DNA from: Vibrio mimicus
GTDB taxonomy: Bacteria; Pseudomonadota; Gammaproteobacteria; Enterobacterales; Vibrionaceae
Assembly (NCBI RefSeq): GCF_019048845.1
Contig: NZ_CP077426.1
Coordinates: 1,101,501-1,165,500, forward strand
DNA: 64,000 nt
Reading direction: 5' to 3'
Shown here: positions 28,338-37,407 of the stretch, one piece after another
Layout of the letters: every line of letters starts with the position of its first letter
Numbering within the stretch: the first letter of the stretch is position 1
The notes under the pieces: generated by a model
Database searches by the model: none
The model's input: the letters and a program-made list of their open reading frames with translations, nothing else
What the model was told of the DNA's origin: nothing
Program-made: the position numbers and the translations under genes

Positions 28338-29507
28338 ATGTTAGAAATCCTGTTCTTGTTATTGCCCATTGCCGCCGCATATGGTTGGTATATGGGGCAT
28401 CGCAGTGCCCAGCAAGACAAGCAGAAACAATCACACCAAATTTCGCGTCAATACGTAACGGGTTTGAACCTGCTACTCTCCGATCAGTCGGATAAGGCAG
28501 TGGATCACTTTATCGAACTCTTGCAAGTCGATAATGAAACCATTGATACTCATTTGGCCTTAGGAAACCTTTTCCGCTCTCGTGGTGAGGTAGATCGCGC
28601 AATTCGTATCCATCAAAATCTTATCTCTCGCTCAGGTTTGACGGTAGAACAAAAGAATCTGGCATTACAGCAGTTAGCTAAGGACTATATGGTTGCTGGC
28701 TTTCTTGATCGTGCCGAGAAAATTTTTGAACAACTTATTGATGAGCCAGAGCATCGAGAATCGGCTCTTCAGCAACTCACGGCGATTTATCAGCAGACTC
28801 GTGAATGGCATAAAGCAATTGAGTGTGCTTCTGCTCTTGTTAAGCTTGGGCGTAAGCGTATGAGGGTGAGCATTGCTCACTTTTATTGTGAGCTAGCCAT
28901 GCTTGAAAAAGCTGATGGCAACGATAACAAAGCCGTTCAACTGTTTAAAAAAGCACTACAAGAAGATCCGAAATGTGTACGTGCCACGATCTCGCTCGGT
29001 AAGCTCTATCTGCAAAACGAAGATTATCAGAAGACCATTGATCATTTAGAGATGGTGCTTGTTCAGGATATTGATTTTGTTGGTGAAGTATTGAGCACAT
29101 TGGCAGAGTGTTACCATCATCTCAGCCGTGAGCAAGATTTGATTGATTTCTTACGGAGTTGTATTGCTAAAAAAGCAGGGGTATCGGCAGAGCTAATGTT
29201 AGCGCAGCTTGTTGCTCAGCATGAAGGTATTGCAGCCGCTCAAGAAATTCTCACTAGACAGCTAGTCAAAAATCCAACGATGAAAGGTTTCTACCGCCTG
29301 ATTGACTATCATATCGCGGAAGCTGAAGAAGGCCGAGCCAAAGCGAGCCTATCAACTCTGCAACGCTTAGTTGGAGAGCAGCTTAAAGTAAAGCCACACT
29401 ATCGTTGTCGTAAGTGTGGTTTCTCAACCCACTCACTCTATTGGCATTGTCCGTCATGTAAAAATTGGGGTTCAATAAAGCCGATTCGAGGCTTAGATGG
29501 TGAGTAG
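28338..29507 (+). CDS. lapB: LapB (YciM), LpxC-turnover adaptor
   Basis: 389 residues: N-terminal membrane anchor (LEILFLLLPIAAAYGWYMGH), then six to nine TPR repeats about 45-350, and a C-terminal rubredoxin-type metal site YRCRKCGFSTHSLYWHCPSC with two CxxC pairs. LapB recruits FtsH to degrade LpxC and so limits lipopolysaccharide synthesis. Length equals E. coli LapB (389). Encoded directly behind lapA. Confidence 0.95.
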   Translation: MLEILFLLLPIAAAYGWYMGHRSAQQDKQKQSHQISRQYVTGLNLLLSDQSDKAVDHFIELLQVDNETIDTHLALGNLFRSRGEVDRAIRIHQNLISRSGLTVEQKNLALQQLAKDYMVAGFLDRAEKIFEQLIDEPEHRESALQQLTAIYQQTREWHKAIECASALVKLGRKRMRVSIAHFYCELAMLEKADGNDNKAVQLFKKALQEDPKCVRATISLGKLYLQNEDYQKTIDHLEMVLVQDIDFVGEVLSTLAECYHHLSREQDLIDFLRSCIAKKAGVSAELMLAQLVAQHEGIAAAQEILTRQLVKNPTMKGFYRLIDYHIAEAEEGRAKASLSTLQRLVGEQLKVKPHYRCRKCGFSTHSLYWHCPSCKNWGSIKPIRGLDGE

Positions 29508-29529
29508 ATAAACAGTTCTAGATTATTAT

Positions 29530-29555
29530 GCAGCTATTTATGGCTGCTTTTTTTT
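29530..29555 (+). terminator. lapB terminator
   Basis: Stem GCAGC / GCTGC (29530-29534, 29543-29547), 8-nt loop, then eight T. Confidence 0.8.
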
Positions 29556-29581
29556 AACACTCTATACAGATAGGAGAAACG

Positions 29582-30277
29582 ATGAACGACCCAAAAGTGA
29601 TTGTTGCACTGGACTATGACAATCTGGCGGATGCGCTCGCGTTTGTGGACAAAATTGACCCAAGCACATGTCGACTCAAAGTGGGTAAAGAGATGTTTAC
29701 TCTATTTGGCCCAGAATTTGTACGCGAGTTGCACAAACGTGGTTTTTCTGTGTTTCTGGATTTAAAATTTCACGATATTCCGAATACTTGTTCAAAAGCG
29801 GTGAAAGCCGCCGCAGAGTTAGGTGTGTGGATGGTCAATGTACATGCCAGTGGTGGTGAACGGATGATGGCAGCATCACGTGAGATTTTGGAACCATACG
29901 GAAAGGATCGCCCACTGCTGATTGGTGTGACGGTACTAACTAGTATGGAAGCCTCTGATCTACAAGGCATAGGTGTTCAGACCTCTCCTCAGGATCATGT
30001 ACTAAAATTGGCGACTTTAACTAAAAATTCAGGTTTAGATGGCGTTGTCTGTTCAGCTCAGGAAGCGTTACTACTTAAGCAAAACTTAGGAAATGAATTT
30101 AAGCTTGTAACACCAGGTATTCGTCCGGCAGGTTCTGAGCAAGGTGATCAACGCCGGATTATGACGCCAGCACAAGCTATTGCTGCAGGCTCGGATTACT
30201 TAGTTATTGGTCGTCCAATCACTCAGGTGGTGCAGCCTGATGTAGTCCTTCGTGCGATTAACCAATCACTGGTTTAA
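29582..30277 (+). CDS. pyrF: Orotidine 5'-phosphate decarboxylase
   Basis: 231 residues, TIM-barrel enzyme that decarboxylates OMP to UMP, the last step of pyrimidine synthesis. Visible: VALDYDN near the start, the catalytic [10 protein letters not shown] (Lys and Asp tetrad), and the phosphate-binding TPGIRP and [12 protein letters not shown]. Ribosome site AGGAGAAACG before the ATG. Own promoter likely because lapB ends in a terminator. The usual neighbour of lapB; after it the accessory ABC locus begins. Confidence 0.97.
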   Translation: MNDPKVIVALDYDNLADALAFVDKIDPSTCRLKVGKEMFTLFGPEFVRELHKRGFSVFLDLKFHDIPNTCSKAVKAAAELGVWMVNVHASGGERMMAASREILEPYGKDRPLLIGVTVLTSMEASDLQGIGVQTSPQDHVLKLATLTKNSGLDGVVCSAQEALLLKQNLGNEFKLVTPGIRPAGSEQGDQRRIMTPAQAIAAGSDYLVIGRPITQVVQPDVVLRAINQSLV

Positions 30278-30292
30278 TTATTAGCAAAGTGA

Positions 30293-30330
30293 AAAAATGC
30301 GGCTGGCATTTGGATGTCTGTCGCATTTTT
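30293..30330 (+). terminator. pyrF terminator
   Basis: Stem AAAAATGCG / CGCATTTTT (30293-30301, 30322-30330) closing a 20-nt loop with further pairing; T-rich 3' arm. Confidence 0.8.
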
Positions 30331-30704
30331 GTTATTTAAGACTTATTTACTCCACTTAATAGTTATGCATTCTCAATGAATGGGCTAGGCATGATCTATT
30401 CCAAAAAGAGCTATTTATTTGGTGAATAACTCTTCGCTAAACGTTTACTTGGTTTATTTTGTTATCTGGCTGGTGAATTTATAGTCTATAGTTTGATTTA
30501 ATATGCAGATCATGGTGACTGATGGGGATATTTTGTTGCAAATTAGCATTTGATATTTTATCGCAGTTTTGTGTTAAATGTAATTGATAAGGCTATATCT
30601 ATGCTTTTTCAGCGTAGTAGATAATACGTCTTTCAATCTGATGGCCGAAATGGAATTCAACGGTCATGATAACTTATGTATTACAGCATGGAGTACGCTT
30701 GTAA
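30331..30704 (+). other. 374-nt AT-rich region ahead of the ABC operon
   Basis: No gene is supported. The stretch is clearly more AT-rich than the pyrF side and must contain the operon promoter, but I see no clear -35/-10 pair or known operator. GGAG at 30690-30693 is the ribosome site for the GTG at 30705. Confidence 0.5.
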
Positions 30705-31727
30705 GTGTTATCATATATTTTACGTAGATTGGCTTTGATATTGCCAACCTTCTTAGGCATTACGATCCTAATATTTACCATTACACGTTTTGTACCGGGG
30801 GGACCGGTAGAACGAATGTTGGCTAGTATGCAATCCATGTCGGATAGCGCTAATTATTCGACTGTGAATGAAAGTAATGCTTTATCTGATGCTCAAATCG
30901 CTCAGCTCAATGCGTTTTATGGGCTAGATAAGCCTATTCTTGAGGCCTATTTTGATTGGTTAAGCAAAATAATCGTATTAGATTTTGGTGAGTCAACGCG
31001 TTATTACGAACCAGTCAGTGAAATGATTGCAGAGCGTCTACCCGTTTCATTGTTTTATGGTGGAATGACTTTCTTTATTAGCTATTTCATTTCTATTCCC
31101 CTTGGATATTACAAAGCGATCAAGCATGGCTCAGTATTTGACTCAGCCTCTTCGATTATGATCTTTGTAGGCTATGCATTACCAGGCTATGTCGTGGGGG
31201 TTTTTCTTATCACGGTATTCTCGTATCACTTAGAATGGTTTCCGATGGGTGGCTTTGTTGGTGATGAATTCGAAGACTATGAGACTTTCTCTGAGCGATT
31301 AAAGGATGTTATGTGGCACGCTATATTGCCGCTTATTTGTTATTTGATTGGTGACTTCGCTACGCTGACCATGACAATGAAAAACAGCCTTATGGAAAAC
31401 TTATCTGCCGATTATATCCGTACTGCTATCGCTAAAGGTTTACCATTTCATAAAGCGGTAAGAAAGCATGCTTTACAAAATAGTCTAATTCCCGTTGCAA
31501 GTCATTTTGGAAACTCCTTGTTGTTTTTTATGACAGGATCATTCCTTATTGAAGTGATATTTAATATTGATGGAATTGGCCTGCTTGGTTATGAGTCGAT
31601 TATGGAGCGTGATTATCCAGTTGTAATGGGAATTGTCGCAATTAACGCTGTGATGTTGATGATTGGAAATATTTTATCTGACTTGTGTGTAGCAGTAACC
31701 GATCCACGAGTAAGGTTTGGTGAGTAA
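30705..31727 (+). CDS. Peptide ABC transporter permease 1 (YejB-like)
   Basis: 340 residues, six membrane segments, with the start pattern of DppB/YejB permeases (LSYILRRLALILPTFLGITI, then RFVPGGPVERML) and the cytoplasmic EAA-loop region YIRTAIAKGLPFHKAVRKHA that contacts an ATPase. The large insert after RFVPGGPVE and the SBP type in this operon point to the Yej branch rather than Opp/Dpp. GTG start 11 nt after GGAG. The stop codon overlaps the next start by 1 nt (TAATG), so both permeases are translated together. Confidence 0.85.
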   Translation: MLSYILRRLALILPTFLGITILIFTITRFVPGGPVERMLASMQSMSDSANYSTVNESNALSDAQIAQLNAFYGLDKPILEAYFDWLSKIIVLDFGESTRYYEPVSEMIAERLPVSLFYGGMTFFISYFISIPLGYYKAIKHGSVFDSASSIMIFVGYALPGYVVGVFLITVFSYHLEWFPMGGFVGDEFEDYETFSERLKDVMWHAILPLICYLIGDFATLTMTMKNSLMENLSADYIRTAIAKGLPFHKAVRKHALQNSLIPVASHFGNSLLFFMTGSFLIEVIFNIDGIGLLGYESIMERDYPVVMGIVAINAVMLMIGNILSDLCVAVTDPRVRFGE

Positions 31728-32770
31728 TGATAACAATCAGCCCATTAACCAGAAAAAAGATTAAAGCATTTAAAGAAATTAAACGTGGCTATTGGTCATT
31801 TAGCATTCTTTCTGTTTTGCTAGTGCTTTCATTATTTTCAGAATTCTTTATTAACAGCCGTGCTTTAGTGGTGAAATATCAAGGAGAGTGGTATTTCCCT
31901 GTTGTGAGTGGTGTGTACTCTGGAACAGAATTCGGCTTGGACTATGCGAGTGAAGCGGACTATCGACAGTTGAAAAAGCTGTTTGAAGAAGAGAATAAAG
32001 ATAATTTTGTTATCTTACCCTTAGTACCGTGGAACCCTTATGAGCAGGATTTTAGTGGTGAGTTTCCGCCGTTAGCTCCTGATATTGAAAAACAGCATTA
32101 TCTCGGTACTGACGTGATTGGACGTGACGTTTTGGCTCGCTTAGTGTACGGCTTTCGTACAGCAATGGGTTTTGCTTTGTTAACGATGGCCATCTCATAT
32201 GCGATTGGCACTGTGATCGGTTGTGCGATGGGATTTTTTGGTGGCCGCTTTGATCTATTGGCTCAACGAGTGATCGAAGTTTGGTCAATGGTGCCATTTC
32301 TCTACGTCATTATGATTTTGGTCTCCATTACTCAGCCTACTTTTGTTTTGTTTGTCGCGATTAACGTCTTGTTTGGCTGGATTGGTATCACTTGGTATAT
32401 GCGAACCATGACGTACAAAGAAGCGGCTCGCGAGTATGTGACGGCAGCACGAGCGCTCGGTGCATCTACGGCAAGAATTTTATTCCATCATATTTTACCC
32501 AATACGATGGTGATGATAGTGACGTTGGCACCATTTACGATTGCAGCCAACATCACAGCTCTTACCGCACTAGATTATTTAGGGCTAGGACTTATGCCAC
32601 CTACACCAAGTTGGGGCGAATTACTCCAGCAAGGAAAATCGAATCTTGATGCGCCTTGGATTGTAACTTCAGTCGTTACCGCAATTGTCTCTGTACTGGT
32701 AATGGTGACGTTTATTGGTGAAGCGATTCGAGCGGCATTTGATCCGAAGAAGTACACACGTTACGTGTGA
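31727..32770 (+). CDS. Peptide ABC transporter permease 2 (YejE-like)
   Basis: 347 residues. N-terminal membrane segment, then a long periplasmic insert about 45-125 (VVKYQGEWYFPVVSGVYSG and HYLGTDVIGRDVLARLVYG) that is characteristic of YejE compared with the shorter DppC, followed by five membrane segments with the EAA loop YVTAARALGASTARILFHHI. It pairs with permease 1 to form the channel. Starts in the TAATG overlap; the next gene's signal peptide begins 26 nt after its stop. Confidence 0.87.
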   Translation: MITISPLTRKKIKAFKEIKRGYWSFSILSVLLVLSLFSEFFINSRALVVKYQGEWYFPVVSGVYSGTEFGLDYASEADYRQLKKLFEEENKDNFVILPLVPWNPYEQDFSGEFPPLAPDIEKQHYLGTDVIGRDVLARLVYGFRTAMGFALLTMAISYAIGTVIGCAMGFFGGRFDLLAQRVIEVWSMVPFLYVIMILVSITQPTFVLFVAINVLFGWIGITWYMRTMTYKEAAREYVTAARALGASTARILFHHILPNTMVMIVTLAPFTIAANITALTALDYLGLGLMPPTPSWGELLQQGKSNLDAPWIVTSVVTAIVSVLVMVTFIGEAIRAAFDPKKYTRYV

Positions 32771-32796
32771 TGGAAAGGAAAATAGGGATATTTAGG

Positions 32797-34626
32797 ATGA
32801 AAAAACTCTTTATTGCATCAGCTATTGCTGCCGCGAGTACCAGCCTGTATGCGGCTTCGTTGCCGAGTAACTTGCAATGGCAAACTAATTGGGATGAACC
32901 AGTCTTCGCATCAACTGAGGCGAAGCGCGGTGGCACTTACCGCACGCATTTATTGAGTTTCCCACAAACTCTGCGCAGTGTCGGGCCTGATTCTAACTCA
33001 GGGCTGAGAGGCTATTTCCTTGATGATGTTCCTGCGTTAGTGGCGAAACATCCGGATACGTTACAGTGGATCCCACAGCTGGCTAATGAATGGGCCTTTG
33101 CCGGCGATAACAAAACGGTTTATTTCAAACTCAATCCGCAAGCTAAGTGGTCTGATGGTGAGCCAGTTACTGCTGACGACTTTGTTTTTATGCTCAAATT
33201 TTATCGTTCACCAGATATTGTTGCGCCTTGGTATAACGAGTATTACACCACCGTGATTGAGGATGTGATCAAAATTGATGAGCACACATTCGCAGCAGTG
33301 AGTAAGGTCGAGAAAAACCAAGAAGACCTGCTTTATACCTTGGGTTCTTTGGTCCCTCGTCCTGAGCATTTTTATGCCAATCCAAAGAAAGATGAGAACA
33401 AGGATGGCATTGATGATGATTTTGTGCGCCGTTATAACTTTGAAGGTGAACCAACCACCAATGCCTATTACCTCGACGAGGTGAAAAAGGGCAAAAGCAT
33501 CACTTTTAAGCATGTGGGAGATGATTGGTGGGGTTATAGCAACCGCTATTATCAGCACCGTTTTAACGTGGATAAAATTAGGTTGACGATTATTCGTGAT
33601 GAAGACATTGCTCTGAAGCATTTTGAAAAAGGTTCGTTGGACGCGTTCAACATGATTTTGCCTGCGCTTTGGCATGAAAAAGCGAATGGTGAACTCTACG
33701 AGAAAGGCTACATTCACAAGTTTTGGGGCTATAACCAGATGCCACAAGGTGCAGGTGGCCTATGGATGAATGTTTCCATGCCTCTGCTTGGTGATGTCAA
33801 TGTGCGCAAAGGGTTAACGTATGCGACTGATTTCGATGGCATGATCGAAAAAATTACCCGTGGAGACTATTCACGCAAGCCCCACGCGATGGGTTTCGGT
33901 CATGGTGGCTATGATTTACCTAATCCACAACCACCGCGCTTTGAACCAGAAAAAGCCATTAAGTATTTTGAGGCTGCTGGGTTTAACAAAATCGGCCCTG
34001 ATGGTATTCGTCTCAATGCCAAAGGTGAACGCCTTTCTTTTGCTATTACTTATGGTGTGAGTTCGTGGACGCCACGGATTGCTTATTTGAAAGAGCAAGC
34101 CAAGCAAGCAGGGCTAGAGTTTACCTTGAACTTGGTCGATGGCTCTTCGGCATTTAAATACATTCTCGAGAAAAAACATGAGTTGGCTTTCGTGAATATG
34201 GGTACGTCGGATGTTCCTGCTTATTGGGAATATTTCCACTCGGTTAACGCCAATAAACCACAAACCAATAATCATACTAATTACAGCTCACCTGAATTGG
34301 ATACTTTGATTGAAAAATATAAGAATGAATTCGATATAGAGAAGAAAATGAATTTTTCTCATCAAATTCAGAAGCTTATTACAGATGCTGACGTCATTGT
34401 GCCAGGATATATGGTGACCTATGCACGTGAAGCTCACTGGCGCTGGATTAAATTTCCGAACGATCCGATGACCAAGCGCACCCAAGCTTTGTTTCCGGTT
34501 GATCGTGAGATTGGCTTGCACACTTTTTGGATAGATCCTGAAGTGAAGCAGGAAACTGAGAAAGCGATGAAAAGTGGTAAAGCTTTTGAGCCTGTTACGG
34601 TTCTTGATCTCAAGTACAAGCTGTAA
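32797..34626 (+). CDS. Periplasmic peptide-binding protein (YejA-like, SBP family 5)
   Basis: 609 residues with a signal peptide MKKLFIASAIAAASTSLYA; I chose this ATG (ATAGGGA ribosome site) although the frame continues upstream to a GTG at 32767. The mature part is a cluster C solute-binding protein: RGGTYRTHLLSFPQTLRSVG, the AKWSDGEPVTADDFVFMLKF motif of SBP family 5, and a C-terminal HWRWIKFPNDP. The roughly 600-residue size fits YejA, which binds peptides (and microcin C in E. coli), more than DppA/OppA (about 540). Substrate class is inferred. Confidence 0.85.
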   Translation: MKKLFIASAIAAASTSLYAASLPSNLQWQTNWDEPVFASTEAKRGGTYRTHLLSFPQTLRSVGPDSNSGLRGYFLDDVPALVAKHPDTLQWIPQLANEWAFAGDNKTVYFKLNPQAKWSDGEPVTADDFVFMLKFYRSPDIVAPWYNEYYTTVIEDVIKIDEHTFAAVSKVEKNQEDLLYTLGSLVPRPEHFYANPKKDENKDGIDDDFVRRYNFEGEPTTNAYYLDEVKKGKSITFKHVGDDWWGYSNRYYQHRFNVDKIRLTIIRDEDIALKHFEKGSLDAFNMILPALWHEKANGELYEKGYIHKFWGYNQMPQGAGGLWMNVSMPLLGDVNVRKGLTYATDFDGMIEKITRGDYSRKPHAMGFGHGGYDLPNPQPPRFEPEKAIKYFEAAGFNKIGPDGIRLNAKGERLSFAITYGVSSWTPRIAYLKEQAKQAGLEFTLNLVDGSSAFKYILEKKHELAFVNMGTSDVPAYWEYFHSVNANKPQTNNHTNYSSPELDTLIEKYKNEFDIEKKMNFSHQIQKLITDADVIVPGYMVTYAREAHWRWIKFPNDPMTKRTQALFPVDREIGLHTFWIDPEVKQETEKAMKSGKAFEPVTVLDLKYKL

Positions 34627-34642
34627 TTAACAGGAAACGGCC

Positions 34643-35509
34643 ATGAATGAGGAAGTATTACTGAGTGTTAAACAGCTTGAAACGGAATTTTTGACTGATA
34701 ACGGAGCGGTAAAAATTCTGCATGGAGTGAGCTTTGACGTCAAAAAAGGTCGAACACTTGGTCTAGTGGGTGAATCGGGTTGTGGGAAAAGCGTCACCGC
34801 AATGTCAATCATGGGGCTATTGCCGAAACCCTATGGCCGAGTGACTGGTGGAGAGATCCTTTATCACGGAAAAGACTTGGTAAAACTACCACCCAAAGAG
34901 ATGTATGCGATGCGTGGTGATCGTATCTCAATCATTTTTCAGGATCCGATGACAGCGCTTAATCCTGTTCATACCGTGGGTAAACAACTGATGGAAGTTC
35001 TGGCCTTACATAGGCCAGAGCTTGGCCGCTCGACCTTGCGTCAACACGCATTAGAGATGCTCGAAAAAGTGCGAATCCCGATGGCAGATAAGCGCTTGGA
35101 TGAGTATCCGCATAACCTTTCTGGAGGGATGCGACAACGAGTGATGATAGCGATGGCATTAGCATGTAAACCGGAAATATTGATCTGTGATGAACCCACT
35201 ACGGCATTAGACGTTACGGTACAAGCCTCCATTTTGAGTTTGATCCAAGATTTGCAACAAGAAACAGGCATGGCAGTGATCTTTATTACCCATGATTTAG
35301 GCGTAGTGGCTGAAGTGTGTGATGAAGTCGTGGTGATGTATGCAGGAAAAGTGGTAGAGCATGCAGATGTTTTTGATCTGTTTGATCGCCCGCAGCACCC
35401 ATATACCGAAAGATTAATGAGTTTAATGCCCAGTTTAGAGCACACGCCTAAACAGTTGATCCCTATTAAACCGATTGATCCACAGTCATTTCCTGAGTTT
35501 AAGGGGTAA
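34643..35509 (+). CDS. Peptide ABC transporter ATP-binding protein 1 (DppD-like)
   Basis: 288 residues of one nucleotide-binding domain: Walker A GESGCGKS (43-50), Q-loop FQDPMTALNP, signature LSGGMRQRV, Walker B ILICDEPTTALD and switch His in FITHDLGVV. It is shorter than DppD/OppD (about 325-335): the tail after PYTERLMSLMPSL is only about 25 residues and lacks the Cys-rich Fe-S C-terminal domain. In E. coli Yej the two ATPases are fused as YejF; here they are separate genes. The second ATPase starts 2 nt after the stop. Confidence 0.88.
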   Translation: MNEEVLLSVKQLETEFLTDNGAVKILHGVSFDVKKGRTLGLVGESGCGKSVTAMSIMGLLPKPYGRVTGGEILYHGKDLVKLPPKEMYAMRGDRISIIFQDPMTALNPVHTVGKQLMEVLALHRPELGRSTLRQHALEMLEKVRIPMADKRLDEYPHNLSGGMRQRVMIAMALACKPEILICDEPTTALDVTVQASILSLIQDLQQETGMAVIFITHDLGVVAEVCDEVVVMYAGKVVEHADVFDLFDRPQHPYTERLMSLMPSLEHTPKQLIPIKPIDPQSFPEFKG

Positions 35510-35511
35510 CC

Positions 35512-36321
35512 ATGCAGCCGCTACTCAAAATTGAAAATCTGAAACAACACTTTGTTTCTGGCAAGAAGCTTTTTCGGCGCGGGTATGTTATCAAAGCGGT
35601 CGATGGTGTTTCATTTGCCCTCCAGCCGGGAGAAACACTCGGATTGGTCGGAGAATCTGGGTGTGGGAAAAGTACGTTAGGGCGCACCATACTCAAGCTG
35701 TTTGAACCAACAGAAGGACGAATTTTCTTTGAAGGGCAAGATATTACCCAATTCTCAGCGAAAGCTATGCGCTCGCTGCGTAAAGAAATGCAAATTGTTT
35801 TCCAAGATCCTCTAGAGTCGCTTAACCAACGGCATACCATAGGAATGATTTTGGAAGAGCCGTTTATTATCCACGGGGTCGGTAATGCTCAAGAGCGTAA
35901 AAAATGGGTTTTAGAACTGCTTGAAAAGGTAGGGTTGCCAGCCAATTCTATTGAGCGGTATCCCCATGAATTTTCTGGCGGCCAGCGTCAACGAATTGGA
36001 ATTGCACGAGCGATTGCATTAAAACCCAAACTGTTGATTTGTGATGAATCGGTTTCTGCGCTTGATGTGTCTGTCCAAGCACAAATTATTAATTTGCTAT
36101 TGACATTACAGCAGGAAATGAACTTGGCGATTATTTTTATCTCGCATGATTTATCTGTGGTTAAACAAGTTTCCGATAATATTGCCGTTATGTATTTCGG
36201 GGAAATTGTTGAGTATGGAAATGTGCTAGATGTGTATAACAATCCTAAGCATGACTATACCAAAAAATTACTTTCAGCTATTCCGATAACACACCCTAAA
36301 TATAGAATAAAGGAGGCTTAA
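35512..36321 (+). CDS. Peptide ABC transporter ATP-binding protein 2 (DppF-like)
   Basis: 269 residues with the OppF/DppF opening (LLKIENLKQHF, then FRRGYVIKAVDGVSF), Walker A GESGCGKS at 47-54, FQDPLESLNQRHTIG, signature FSGGQRQRIG, Walker B LLICDESVSALD (Ser in place of the usual Pro of DEP, common in OppF) and FISHDLSVV. The C-terminal extension is again short. Last gene of the five-gene importer; two hairpins follow before the beta-barrel gene. Confidence 0.88.
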   Translation: MQPLLKIENLKQHFVSGKKLFRRGYVIKAVDGVSFALQPGETLGLVGESGCGKSTLGRTILKLFEPTEGRIFFEGQDITQFSAKAMRSLRKEMQIVFQDPLESLNQRHTIGMILEEPFIIHGVGNAQERKKWVLELLEKVGLPANSIERYPHEFSGGQRQRIGIARAIALKPKLLICDESVSALDVSVQAQIINLLLTLQQEMNLAIIFISHDLSVVKQVSDNIAVMYFGEIVEYGNVLDVYNNPKHDYTKKLLSAIPITHPKYRIKEA

Positions 36322-36444
36322 CTAGTAAAGTTTCTCTAATCGATGTGTAATCAATCTACACTTTGTTTTTTGTTTGCTGCATATATAAACTATCACGATA
36401 ATAATATTTAAATTTCAGGTGTGGGCATTTATCCATGCTTGGGT

Positions 36445-36510
36445 GATGTTCAGTATTTAATCTTATTTACTGAGCATCGAAGTTTGTTCAGTTTAAGACT
36501 GAATGTTTTT
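36445..36510 (+). terminator. Two tandem hairpins behind the ABC operon
   Basis: Hairpin A: GATGTTCAGTA (36445-36455) with TACTGAGCATC (36468-36478), 10 of 11 pairs. Hairpin B: TTCAGT (36487-36492) with ACTGAA (36498-36503), followed by a T-run to 36511. B resembles a weak terminator yet ends only 13 nt before the ATG of the next gene, so it may attenuate read-through into the barrel and protease genes rather than stop it. Confidence 0.5.
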
Positions 36511-36522
36511 TGGAAGTAAACT

Positions 36523-37383
36523 ATGCACAACATAAAAAAGTGTAGAGTCAATCCTATTTCATTTTTAGTTGTTAGTCTTTTTTCTGCAACCACAGTATTT
36601 GCAGAAGGAGAAACAACAAATCCAAATAGTGATCTGACTTTAAATGAAGACCAGCCGTGTCTTATTTGTCAGTTGTCTGGTTCTGCCTCTTTGGCTTACG
36701 ACAGCAACCTTTACGATAAAGATGACTACCGATCCGTCCGTAACTTATCATGGAATGGCACTCTAAATTATCCTGTGTCGGAACAGCTGCGAGCTTTTAT
36801 TACAGGTGGTGGCTACCGAGTCTTTCAGGATAAAACAGGGACTTATGTGACAGATACTGTAGTTGGTTTAAATTACTCTAATCTCTTCACTTTCGGTGAA
36901 ACAGGGCGCTTGGGGCTTGGTGGGCAATTGACCATTCCTACCTCAGAAGCGTCTCGGGATACCGAGCTTTATACCGCTTTTCGGCTTTCTGTGCCGGTGA
37001 GTTTTAAAATGCTTGGTGGCAATTATTCCGTATCTCCAAGACTCCGGAAAAATTTCTATAAATACCAAACCATGAATGGACGTGTATTAACAGAATGGGT
37101 TTATTCAGTTTCTGCTGATGGTAATTATCAATTTGAAAAATTGACATTAGGTGCCTCTTTACTGGGTGGTAATGGTACGAGTTATAAAGGGAATCGGAGC
37201 AGAGAATTCACTTATGCAGCTTCAATTTATAGTCATTACCAAATTTTAGATTCCTGGTTTGCTTCATTGTCTATTTCTAGTTCTGGATTTTACAGTGATG
37301 CTGAGCGAGGGACTCTTGGTAATTTGGATTTATTTGACACAGATAAAGCGAGTTATATCGCACAACTGACCTATTCTTTTTAG
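36523..37383 (+). CDS. Unrecognised outer-membrane beta-barrel protein
   Basis: 286 residues. Signal peptide with cleavage after TVFA (about residue 27), a short linker with a CLIC pair (C46, C49), then alternating amphipathic strands through the remainder (LSWNGTLNYPVSEQLRAFIT, FRLSVPVSFKMLGGNYSVSP, and others), ending in YSF, the terminal-Phe signal recognised by BamA. I therefore call it an outer-membrane barrel of perhaps 10-12 strands. I do not know the family. It starts 201 nt behind the ABC operon and 24 nt ahead of the lipoprotein protease gene, so it is surely co-transcribed with the latter. Confidence 0.65.
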   Translation: MHNIKKCRVNPISFLVVSLFSATTVFAEGETTNPNSDLTLNEDQPCLICQLSGSASLAYDSNLYDKDDYRSVRNLSWNGTLNYPVSEQLRAFITGGGYRVFQDKTGTYVTDTVVGLNYSNLFTFGETGRLGLGGQLTIPTSEASRDTELYTAFRLSVPVSFKMLGGNYSVSPRLRKNFYKYQTMNGRVLTEWVYSVSADGNYQFEKLTLGASLLGGNGTSYKGNRSREFTYAASIYSHYQILDSWFASLSISSSGFYSDAERGTLGNLDLFDTDKASYIAQLTYSF

Positions 37384-37407
37384 GAATTTAATATAAGGAC
37401 GTAGACA

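Noticed and set aside
33208..33747. 179-codon frame opposite the peptide-binding protein gene
   Set aside because: The sense frame is a clear SBP family 5 protein; the antisense product shows no motif or start signals.
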